64,000 bases of DNA from Manihot esculenta (lineage: Eukaryota; Streptophyta; Magnoliopsida; Malpighiales; Euphorbiaceae), in assembly GCF_001659605.2 (NCBI RefSeq), contig NC_035163.2, forward strand, positions 31,088,158 through 31,152,157. Reading direction: 5' to 3'. The position numbers and the translations under genes were made by a program. The notes below the pieces were generated by a model that worked only from the letters and a program-made list of their open reading frames with translations, was not told the origin of the DNA and searched no databases. Shown here in pieces: positions 46,119 through 62,067 of the stretch (position 1 is its first letter; each line of letters begins with the position of its first letter).

Positions 46119-48463
46119 AGTTCCCCAGCATATTTGAAAAGAATCAACAATTCTTGTGCTCCTATAAACCAAACACCATTTTGAAGCTAGTGAAGTAGTG
46201 CTCAACAATCCTTGTGTATGATTGTGGGATTTTCACTTCATTCTTGCAGGCTATCGCTTTCAAGATGGTAATGCAGAGAGTGAGCTCAGTAAATGGGGCC
46301 CTGCCCCAAATGCAAACTTGGGAAACTTTTACAAGTTGGAGGGGAAATTGATTATAATAGTATTAATTTGAAAAATGGGGTCTTTAAGTGGAAAAGCTGA
46401 AAAGAAAAGTCCAGTTGGGGACCAAAGGCAATTCATGGAAGCAATTTGCGTTTGCTTCAGTCTGATTTGGGAATGCTAAGAGAGCCGTCAATTTTGTTTT
46501 ATTCAGTTCCCATTTTGCTTCATTTTAAGTTTTCGCATATTCCTTGAATCTGACTGTTATATTTCATTTGTGCTTCAACACTTGCATTTGCTTTCTACTT
46601 GTATCAATTTGTAATTTCGATCATAGTTTTGATCTATTAGCTATTATCAGAATTTGATTCTGCCATAAATCTAACAACTGCTCTTTGAACAAAACCCATT
46701 CGAGTCATCCATGATTTTTTTTCAAGACTATTGCCAACATGCAGTAACCAAATTGGTTTGAGTGGCATCCCAAAATGGCACAATGTCTTTCAACTTTCAC
46801 TGAATTTCAATGAAGATTTAACAAGTAAAATTACTCTATTTTAATAAAATTATCATTCGCCAAAGCTCCTTTTAATCTGTGAAAAATATTTTGTTTGTAA
46901 AATATATTTTTTAAGGAAAATAAGATCATTTATTTTCCTTTTAAAAAAAAGAATATTAATAAAATTTATGTATAAAAAATCATTTTTTAAAAATAACTTG
47001 ATTTTTTTTCTTTAACCAGAAAATACATTCTATTAATTAATTTTATTAAGTACCTTAAATGTAAAAATAAAATACAGAGTATCATATTTTTCACAAAATA
47101 AATAGAGAACAAAAGTAGAAAAAAAATATATATAGCCTGTATTTTAATAAGATCAAAATCATTAATTTTCATCGTAATGTCTGATAAAGTATTTACCAAA
47201 ATTGACAATAGGACCCTTACTTAAACGCAAAGCTAAAGACACGAAGTGACAAATTAAAAGTGACAATACATAAATTTATCAATAACATAAAAACCCTCCA
47301 TTCTTCTATCGGACATTATATGACCTGTTTAGAACTACCTTGACACAGTACTGACGTATCAAAACGGCTGCCGACCTCATCCAGAAATGGAATTTTGGAT
47401 TTGTGTTATGTTTATCAAATGCCAAAGACGACGAATCATACGGGAACCACAATGACTAATACACAATCATCCCACAACACTCAGCTATGGAACAAAAATA
47501 GCACCCTTCTTATCACTTCTCATGCCAATGATGTAATCAAGGATGAAAAATGTATTACAAAAATTAGGAAAAATCACATCATGCGCAGTGCACTTTCGTA
47601 GAATGAAAAATTGTAGGCGGGATTTCGTGCTGCGCAATTATATGGCTGTAATTAAATTGAAGTATTGCATATATAATAGAGAGTTAAACTATTCCATCAC
47701 CACATTTCTGTCCACTATAGTATCCATCCAATAAAGGTAAAGAGTCCAGACAAAGCCAAAAATATTCAGTAAGTTTATATAGCATAATTTAGTAGCATCC
47801 TGTGAAATCTTTTTCCGTGATTTAGAAGTAGCAAGTCTGTTTGGAATCAAACCAACTTGCAATGTCACTAGAAATGCTTGTTGATGTCACAACGCAATGG
47901 TAAAACTTCGACGCAGCTACAAGTACTTCAAACGCCAAAAATTAATTTGTCCATCCCATTAAACAAAAGGAATTCAGTGTTCCTGTTTTAAAAAAAAAGT
48001 ATATATACAAATGCATAAAATGCAAGAGCAATGATATCCAAATTCAAAAGCCATGCACCTGACAGTTTCTGAAACTTACAAACAACATTATGCGATTAAA
48101 ATCAAATTACATTTTTCCTCTCTTCTTTCAGGGGGGCAGCAAACAAACAATTAACAAACAGGCACCAAGAAATGTGATTGACTTGCAGTACATAGGAAAA
48201 GCTACAGTAGGGTCCCGGTGAATTAGACCTCATTATGGAATCAATTACAGTTCTCCGACATGGGTGCACATCTACAGAAGTTCTTCAAACCTGGCTCTGA
48301 AGGGAAATCATAAGCAGCCTCAGCTTATGCTTCTAATACACTCGATTAATGGTGTTTATCATATATCCTTTGTGCTTCTTCATTCAGGTATAGTCTCTCC
48401 CAGTGCAAATTGCAGCAGCCAAAGTCACCACTTCATTATTCATAGATAAACAACCAGGTTACA
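44817..48463. other. Intergenic between the dioxygenase gene and CUL1
   Basis: Contains the 3' untranslated regions of both converging genes, a run of 30 A at 46088-46117 preceded by a doubled ATAGCTTTGGTTGAAA motif, and AT-rich DNA at 46800-47200. No gene recognised. Confidence 0.55.
46088..46117. repeat. A30 homopolymer
   Basis: Thirty consecutive A. The motif ATAGCTTTGGTTGAAA occurs twice in the 90 bp just before it (near 46005 and 46062). A retroposed tail is possible, but no clear target duplication is visible. Confidence 0.8.
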
Positions 48464-53212
<4,749 letters not shown>

Positions 53213-53251
53213 ACTGCCAAAACTCTAGTTCTCAAATCTCCAAACTGAAAT

Positions 53252-53895
53252 CTGCATAATATTAAATACAAACCGTTGGCCAAAATAATTACAGCAGCTA
53301 AGTTCACATTCTTGTACAAATCACGGCTAATTCACTGAACAAGAAATTTCAGTTACAAATAGCTCGGCAGCTAACTTGATTTGCAATTTTAAAACCCTTG
53401 TTCAAGTCTTCAAATAAGAAACAGCTCGCACAAGGTGCAGGCCAAGTGAAGATGATCCCAATAGCAATATAAATATCCAACATCCAAGAGCTGGAACTTA
53501 TTTTCATGAAAACAAAAACCCTAACTATACAAATACAAGTGATAAATCAACTGTCACTGTAAATTTCCTTCCGCTTAACCTAAAACTCAAATTCTTAATT
53601 TGAGAAATGAGAAACCGCGGGGAAAAACAGTTTGAGAAACCACAAACTCGAGTTTAAGGTGATGATCAGTGTAGCTGCCCTAAATGCTTCAATCCTACTT
53701 TTTTTCCTCGGGTTTCCCGCGATTTCTCGGTACCCAAACAATGTAAATGCTCCTATCACAGCTCGAAAAACAGATGTAATTAACAAATTTAACAACTATT
53801 GAAAAAAGCAATCCATCTAGAATGAAGAAACTAAGAAGGGGAAGAGATCAAAGAGATTGGACCATAGAATCAGAGCATATAAAGTTATAAATTAC
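53252..53895 (-). other. Probable 5'-leader intron of CUL1
   Basis: On the minus strand a donor TAGAG|GTAAT at 53896/53895 and an acceptor ATTATGCAG at 53252 bracket 644 bp just upstream of the ATG at 53212. The leader exon would run from 53896 to about 54020, a GA/CT-rich stretch typical of plant leaders. Confidence 0.6.
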
Positions 53896-56185
53896 CTCTA
53901 CATATGAGAATGAAATGGGAAGGGCGACGGAGACCTGATTTGACGAAGAGAAGAAAAGAAAAGCTAAAAAGTGTGGACGGAGAAGAAAGAGGAAGAAAGC
54001 ATTGATGGCGAACAGGCTGTGGAGCAAGAAGATCGATGTGTGGCTTTCTCTCGGGTCTCGGATCCTCTATAATTCATCTCCCTGTTTTTTTAATAATATC
54101 ATATTAATATTTTAAAAAATAACCATTATTTTAATATCGTGCTTTATATTTCATTTAGCTGACTTACGTAGGATAATGATAAATCTATAATTCTATAAGA
54201 AATTTAATTTTCATCTTTATATATGTATTGAATAGTTGATATTTTATAAATAAAATTTTAATCTAATCTAAATTCACAATAGATATTATTTTTCAAATTC
54301 AATAATAATTATTTAAAATTTTTTTATTAAAATATTTAAATCAATAAATATTTAAATTTAGCCACTTTAATCTTTAAATTAATAAATTCTTTGAAAAAAA
54401 TATGAAATTTATTTTATAATATTATTTAATAGTAATTTCAAACATTGATTATCTGATCACTGAATTTTTTTATATAAATAAAATTTAAATTATCAAAATC
54501 ACAATTTATTACGATTTTACTATGTCATGGCGCTAACACAGAATATACTTTAAATAATTTTTTTATCATATCACTATTTAAATTTATATTTTATTTTACT
54601 AATAAATAAAATTTTAGTATGAAGTCGTAATTCAATTAAAAATTATATATATATATATATATATGAAGGGGAGAGAAAACTCAAACATTAAATATTTTTA
54701 TTATAGTTAATAATTTTATAATTTAAATTAATAAGAAAATTGAATTCTAAGATAAATATAAATAAAAAAATCAAAATTTGAAGATAAATATTAGATAATT
54801 CTGATAAAAATTATTAAATATTAAAATATATGATTATTTGGATATTGTATAATTATAAAAAGTGATAAAAAAATATCTGATAATAAATTTTAAATTTGAT
54901 TAGAATATAATATTAAAATATCAAATAATTTATAAAAATTCAAATATTAAAATTTATTGTTAATTCAAATATTAAAAAATTTTGCATAGATTTAAATTTA
55001 GTAGTAGTATTAAAATATTAGAGAATTTAGATAAATATATTTAAATATTAAAATAAATGAATTGAAATAATATTATTAACCGTAATATTTTAATTAAAAT
55101 AAATTAGTTAAAATAATATAATTATATTTAAAAATTAGTAACACTATGGTTTACTTTTTTTTCATCAAAATAATAAAGCATACTATTTAATTAATATAAT
55201 AATTAATTTTAAATATTATTTTAACAGTGATTGTAATTTGTATTAAAAATTTATATAATTTTTAATTTGAAAAAGTAATAATTTTACAATCATAATTCTA
55301 TTAGCATTATTAATTTATAACGCTCCTATGTTATTGAATTAATTTAATTTTATTGTTATTAATAATATTTTGTTATTTTATTGATACTAATGACCTTTTT
55401 TATATAAAAATTATTAATTATTAATTATTAAATAAAATATATTATAATATAATATGATGATCGCCGAACTTTCTCTGCCCTAGCTAAGGCCGGATCCAAA
55501 AGGAGAACAATGGTCCAAAGCCCGTTAAGCCTTCCTTAGGTTGACCAACTCAGCATTTTAGGTCTCAACCCAGACACGCCGGGCCGGATGAATTACTCGC
55601 GAACCCATACCCAGCAGGAAGAAGCCCAGTCCAGTGATGTGATGTGAGAGAGAGAAGCTGGTCCAGTCACTTTACAACCCAACCCGCATGCGTGCCGAGG
55701 GAATTAAATAGCCGCCTAACATTGAGAGGGGTCTGACACGTTCGTACGTACGAATCTGAGTGACAGAGAGGCAGAAGGCGTCAGGGACAGGCAAAAGGTA
55801 AAAAAAGGGGTTTTCCTTCTTCTTCCGGCTTCTTTCTCGGTTGCATATTCTTTTTACTTTATTTTTATTTGCAACTCTACCCTATCCATATTACATTAGT
55901 CATGAACCTGACTTGAACGTCGGAGGGTATTCCCAATAGACCCCTGACCATCTTTTCTTATTTTGCAGGTCCTTCCATCAAATTGAATATTGAGAGATCT
56001 ATATAATAGACCCAAAAAGTAAGTGGAAAATCAGATTCATCATAATATATAATTAAATTATGAGTATAATGGATGAAAATAATGTGCAAAATATGAACTA
56101 AAATTATAAGTTTGGTGGTTCCTACTTAAGGTGTTGGAATGATATAAATTCAGTAAATAATTAAAAATTACTTTGATATATGTAT

Positions 56186-56234
<49 letters not shown>
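56186..56234. repeat. Compound microsatellite (AC)n(AT)n
   Basis: About eight AC units followed directly by about sixteen AT units. A shorter AT repeat also occurs at 54643-54664. Confidence 0.9.
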
Positions 56235-56237
<3 letters not shown>

Positions 56238-57129
56238 TGAGAAAGAGAATATTCGAATTTTTTAAAATACACAATAAAATTTAATTTTTAAAATAGATAG
56301 TAATTTTATTATTTATTTTTTAAAAAAATTTATAGATATATAAAAAATAAAATTCTAACTTTTAAAATAATAATATTTTAACTGCATGATAAATTTACTA
56401 TTTAAGTTAATTTTAGAATTTGTTAGGACAATCTAAAAGGATATATAAAAATGTAAAAAATTTAAATTTCAAAATAAGTATTATTAAAATATATGATAAT
56501 TCTTATAGCAATTTAAATAAGGATGATATTTGATAATTTTTTATTACTTATTTTATCATGACATATATAAAATATATCATTATAGTAATACTATAAATAA
56601 TTTATTGCAACTATATAATATCAGAATTTACATAGTGTCATCCCAGTAACAAATTATATGCTTCCAACTACCTTACAGGGCAAGTTGAGTTTTTAATTTT
56701 TAAATAATATTTTTAATATTTTATTTTTATATCATTTTAATTGTTTTAAATATTAGCTATTTAGTTATTAAATTTAAATAATTAAATATTATTGTTTTTA
56801 GTATATTTTTAATATATTATTTTTCTTATGAAATAATTTTAATTTATGCCATTTCATTTAAAATTTAATTAATTTTTCTAATCAATAAGAAACAAATTTT
56901 TAGAGTTTTTTTAATTTATTAATTTTAAATCACTTAATTATTTGTATTACATTTAATTATGTTTTACAATTTATTTTTTTCTCACATTTTTATTATTTAA
57001 CTATTTAATTATTTTATTGTCTTCTTAAATAGTTTTGGAATGATTTTTTTTAAAAAAATGAGTTATAATTTATACACTAACACGGTATATAAAAAAATAA
57101 AAAATATGATATTATTATCGCAATAATTC

Positions 57130-57390
57130 ATTAAATCACTAACGGATTTTATTAACAAATTGAAATTTGTTAATGATACTAACGCATGTTACTAACGGAT
57201 TATGGAAAATATTTTATCCATTAGCGGAGGTATATAAACGTTAGTATTTCCGTTAGTAACCAATATCCTTCACAGATCTATACTAACAGATATATGTTCC
57301 GTTAAAAATTCGTTAGTAAATTGATTATATTTACATCTTGTGTTATTTTTATTAACGGACCCAATAATCCATTAGTGAATTATAAACCCA
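57130..57390. repeat. Cluster of short TAACGGA / TCCGTTA motifs in both orientations
   Basis: GTTACTAACGGA (57188-57199) and its exact reverse complement TCCGTTAGTAAC (57249-57260) face each other across 49 bp. Further copies or near-copies (CTAACGGA, TCCGTTA, CCGTTAGT-like) occur through 57136-57385. Dense short motifs in both orientations are a feature of the subterminal regions of some plant DNA transposons (CACTA type). No transposase is present, so this is at most a fragment. Confidence 0.55.
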
Positions 57391-57461
57391 ATTAAATGAT
57401 ATCCCATATGAAATCCCTAAATCGTGTTCTTACACATTTGGAAAATCTCAATCTGGCTGAA

Positions 57462-57525
57462 ATCCGATTTTGCATCGAACGACTGTAGCTTTCATCCGAT
57501 TTTGCGTGGAATGACTGTAGCTTTC
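57462..57525. repeat. 32-bp tandem duplication
   Basis: Two adjoining 32-bp copies (57462-57493 and 57494-57525) beginning ATCCGATTTTGC and ending ACTGTAGCTTTC, with a few mismatches. They are followed by a low-complexity CCACC/GCCATC stretch to about 57620. Confidence 0.85.
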
Positions 57526-57939
57526 ACTGCTATCGCCATCCACCGTCCACTGCCATCACCGTCCACCTTCCACCGCCATCACCATCGACAGGTGCGCCAT
57601 TCCCGCCATCACTGTCAACAGGTGAGCTAACAGTAACTTCTTCAAATTGTTTCTTTTTTCTCTTTAAAATTGTTTGTGTTTGATTTTTGTGAAATTTCAA
57701 TTTCTGCCTGATTATAGTGTCGTTGATAATTGTAATTTCATTATCTTTCTTTATGTTGAGGGATTCGAATGATGTGTGATGAAAATTGAAAAATTTAGAC
57801 ACTTTAGACCAACTGAAGAATTAGACAACAATACTGCCAGCCGCCATGATCACATTTCATCAAACTTTTTGTACATTTTCCAAATATTTTTTTAAAATAA
57901 ATAGAATTAAATAACGAGAGGAAATACCTTTTCCTCAAT

Positions 57940-58105
57940 CATAGTTTCATAGTTTTTAAGTTTAGTGTTTTGTTCTGCTTTTCTCGTTTATTTTCAAATG
58001 TTATGTTCTCCTTACTGCTTTTCATAGTTCCATAGTTTTTAAGCTTAGTGTTCTTTTCCTGATATTCTCCTGCCTTGTATTCAAATCATTTTAATGAAAT
58101 AGAAA
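57940..58105. repeat. Diverged ~83-bp tandem duplication
   Basis: Copies start at 57940 (CATAGTTTCATAGTTTTTAAG) and 58023 (CATAGTTCCATAGTTTTTAAG). Similarity continues with substitutions to the TTCAAAT shared at the end of each copy. Confidence 0.7.
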
Positions 58106-59339
58106 GATCTTCATTTTAATTTTCGTCAATTAGGCACCATAACAAGGTCATAAATAGAATAATTTCTTACAAAACCCAAATGTCGTTATGCTACTCAAAA
58201 TGATCCTGCTCACTCAGCAATCGAAGTAGAAAATGTTATTTGTGGGTAACAATTAGGCTATTCACTTTCATCCTTTTGCTTCTTAACTGCTAAATGGGAA
58301 ATCTTTTTTTGTAAGTTCTCCTATTTCATTTTTATGTTTGATATATTTAAATCATATTAGTAATAAGTTATTACAATTTTATAATGCATGACAAATACAT
58401 ACAAATAAAGGAGGCGCAACAAGAAGAAAGCAGTAAGCCAACATTCATAAATGAGGCCCAGCTTTACTACGAGGCAATTGATGGGCAGAAAAAAAGTCAT
58501 TAGGGTTTCAGGCTTTTGCATATTTTCATGAATCATCACATTGTTCTGTTTTATACTCGTCTACACCCCGAATGGATCCTCCTATCATTGAAGTAATGAA
58601 CATGATACAAAATAAAATTGATTGATTAGAAATAGAGAATAATTGACTAGTTGTAGGCGTTTGTACATAGGTAGGTATAAGATATGATGAACCTCTTTTT
58701 TGCATGCAATAGCTATAACAAGCCAAATACAAAGAGAAAAAATTAAAAAAAGATAAATCGAAAGAAATCTTCACAAGAAATAAAAATTTCCTCTTTTTGA
58801 ATAGGATAAGAAAAACTGATTTATAAAAATAAAAAGAAAATCAACTGTTAGAAAGAAATTTGTTATGAAAAAAAAATTCTCTCTAAATGATTAAAGAAAA
58901 AAGTAATATAATCACTAGAGGCCAATATAAATTGAGTTAGTTGTATTTTCAAAAGAGATTTGAATTAATAGATCAAATTATATTTATAACATTGGAAAAG
59001 TAGAAAGAAAAGTTTCTTCTTGTTGATTTAATAAACTTCTTCAACTTTAACTTTTCACCTGGGAAAAATTCTCAAACTTGCAACTTATCTTTCTAAAATT
59101 ACGAAACTTTCCCTTTTTAACACCATTTCCATTTTCATTTCCAAGGTCCTGAGAAGCTGCTCCACTGTTGGAGGCTGCCAGTGAGTGAAAACCAAGTGTT
59201 GCAAATAATTATTAAAAATACTATATACAAAAATAGAGCATATAAATGAGATATATTAAAAAGTTGTGTCACTCTAAATATTTCTGAAAATAACAACTAT
59301 AATTTTATCATTATTTTTTTAAATGGAGAGTGAAAAATT

Positions 59340-59393
59340 GAATATGAGATCTCTCAAATTTACTCGAATGCACTTATCATCAGATTAAGTCTG
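59340..59393 (+). repeat. ~54-bp dispersed motif, copy 1
   Basis: Begins GAATATGAGATCTCTC and ends CAGATTAAGTCTG. An inverted, roughly 80%-similar copy lies at 61089-61143. Nature unknown. Confidence 0.6.
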
Positions 59394-61088
59394 TGAGTGA
59401 TTTCTCACTATTTGTAACACTATTTTCTTTTAGAAAATAATTTTCAAAATAAACTACCTCTCTCAAAATTTTTCTTAAGGCTTTTAGAACACTCTTGACT
59501 CAAAGAAATTCACTCTACCAAAATGCTTAGCCCTTTGCTCTCCTTACCAATAAAGCTTCATTTGGCATGGATTACCAACCGAATAAAGAAATTAAGAAAT
59601 TAATCTTCATTTGGCGGTAAATGCGGACTTCAATTTTTTTTTTTTTACTTTTATTTATTGATTTATTTTCTTACAAACTTTCGTCATCACTATTGTAATC
59701 GCGGGCCCTACATATTTGAGAAATTCACCTAACACATCTTAGTACGGATATTAATGAGAATTTAATTTAATTAGTTTTTTTAATCAATTTCTATATTTGG
59801 TAATTTATTCAAATATAAATATATTTATATTCTTTAAAATATTATACATTTTTATTTATAGCAAATAACCAATTTAAGATTTCATTTTCAATATAATTTT
59901 AATTCAGTTCAATTAGCATTTTTATAATTTTATTTTTTAAAATTTCAGTCCAATTTTATTCGTATCAACATCTTGGAGATTTTTGAGAAGTAAGTTAAAA
60001 TCGCGAAAATTGTTACTATTTTTATAAATAACTTGAAATTGCATAATATAATAACATTAATTTTTTTTTATTAGACATAGCATAAATAAACAACCATTGA
60101 ATTTAAAAATAATTTTAGCTAAATTTAAAATTTTTATAACTTAATTTAAATATTAAAAAATTTATATAAATTTTATTCTAATTTAAAATTAGGGTTGATC
60201 GGATCACGGTGAAAATTAAAGGTAATGAAGAGAAAATGAGGAATAAGAGAAATTTAAAATATTTTTAATTGATTAAAATAATTTTAATTTATTATTAATA
60301 TGTTAGTAAAATTTGCATAAGTTTCAAAGGGATTCTATATTTAATAATAAAAAGTCAAATATTATAAAATTTTTTTTTTAATTATGATTTTAAATTATGA
60401 TAAAATTTATTAAAATTTTCAATTTTAAACCAAATTATTAAAATTAAAATATTTAGATAAAATTACAAATGCACGTAAGCATTTGAAATTTTAAAGTAAA
60501 TTGCCCTAAATAATTATAGAAATACGGCCTACTAAATTAAAAAGCCAAATATTTATTATAAACCAATTCTTTAATATTATACAATAACATTCAAAACTTT
60601 CAATTTATTACAATTATAATACAAAATTTGAAAAGTTTTGCAAAAATTACAATATAATCCTTAAACTTTTAGAGAAATTGATTAATTTAGACCCTATAAT
60701 TTTTAGGTCAGATAATTTACTTCCTCACTTTTATTATAGATATAAATTGATCCATCTATCAAAATTTTTATCTAAAATACTGTTAATTTTAGGTAAAATA
60801 CCAAAAGTTTCCTTTAATTTATTTAAAATGTAAATATATTTAATATTTATATTTGTTATATTATATTTAGAAAAAATATTAAAGAAAAAATATAACATAT
60901 CAATCATAAAAATTGTAAAACAATCTTTTAAATTATTCTTTTTTCAATCACATATAAAATTATATATAGAAAATACTTTTTTTTTAGTATAACAATTTCA
61001 AATAGATCATAATAAATTTTCAATTCATTGATATTTTTTATATATATTACTAAATATTAATATTATAAAGAAGAATTAGATGTACTCA

Positions 61089-61143
61089 CAAATTTAATCT
61101 GGTGCTAAGTGTATTTGAATAAATTTAAGAGATCTTAATTCTA
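61089..61143 (-). repeat. ~54-bp dispersed motif, copy 2 (inverted)
   Basis: Read on the minus strand it begins GAATTAAGATCTCTTAAATT and ends with the ATTAAATTTG-like end, matching the motif at 59340-59393. The two copies are 1.7 kb apart in opposite orientation. Confidence 0.6.
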
Positions 61144-62067
61144 GCCCTAATCTCCAATCCCCATTAAGAAAAAAAAAAAGAATTAGATTTCATACAATCA
61201 ATATATGCTTTGATAAATAGTCAACTTCTAAACTTATTAAATATTAAAAATTATTGTTAAATTATAAAATATTGCTAGATAATATATATAATTGTAATAT
61301 TATAAAATATTTATTATATACAATAAAAATATTTATTTTCAAATACAAAATCTAAATTAAAGGACTAAAAATACAAATCTCAGGATCCTATAGATTCCAT
61401 ATTGAAAATATAACAAAGGGCATTTTCGTTTAGTTTGAATGGAAAATTGAATGAAAGAATCAATTTATATATAAAAATGAAAGTGAAAAACTAGATTATT
61501 CGATTTTGAAAATATAAGAAGTATATAATTATAAGTTTTTTTTTTTTTTAATTTAAAGACTGTATTGTAATTGTCTTAAATATTTTAAGCTCAATTTAGT
61601 CTTATTTATTGTAATTATAATTAATTGAAAGTATCTAAATAAAATTAATAAAAGGATAGAATTTTGTAACAATTACCACTTATTAACATTGTACCAAACG
61701 CATTTTCGGATAATTTCTTTATTTTTAAAGAGAAATATATAAATATATATAATATAAACTATTTTTCAGAAATTCCAAAACTGCATGTTGATAAGATTGG
61801 CAATATATTTTGCCTCAATTTGCATGGTCTTAAATGTATTTTGTCTTACATCATTGTATAATTCGTTTATGGAAATTCTCTTGTACTGTCAATTACGTTA
61901 AATGCCAACGAATAAGAAAGGACTTCTTAGGGAACAAAGTAATTATTTTTCAAGAATCCAACTACAAATTGTATAATACAGGAAGCAACCAAGAAATTGC
62001 AGCAGTAACTGAATATCTAGATATTGCTTGTATCAGAACCCATCTTCTGCTCCTTTTCCAAGAGGAA

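Larger units (their letters stand above)
54080..61830. other. Long AT-rich intergenic region
   Basis: About 7.7 kb between the divergent CUL1 and potassium-transporter genes, with no convincing coding gene. 54100-55450 and 59750-61750 are extremely AT-rich. A GC-richer island at 55450-55860 may be a remnant of a mobile element or an unused promoter; I cannot assign it. Other content is listed as separate repeats. Confidence 0.55.

Noticed and set aside
57424..57630. His/Pro/Ser-rich 68-codon open frame
   Set aside because: Composition comes from the 32-bp duplication and CCACC/GCCATC low-complexity DNA.
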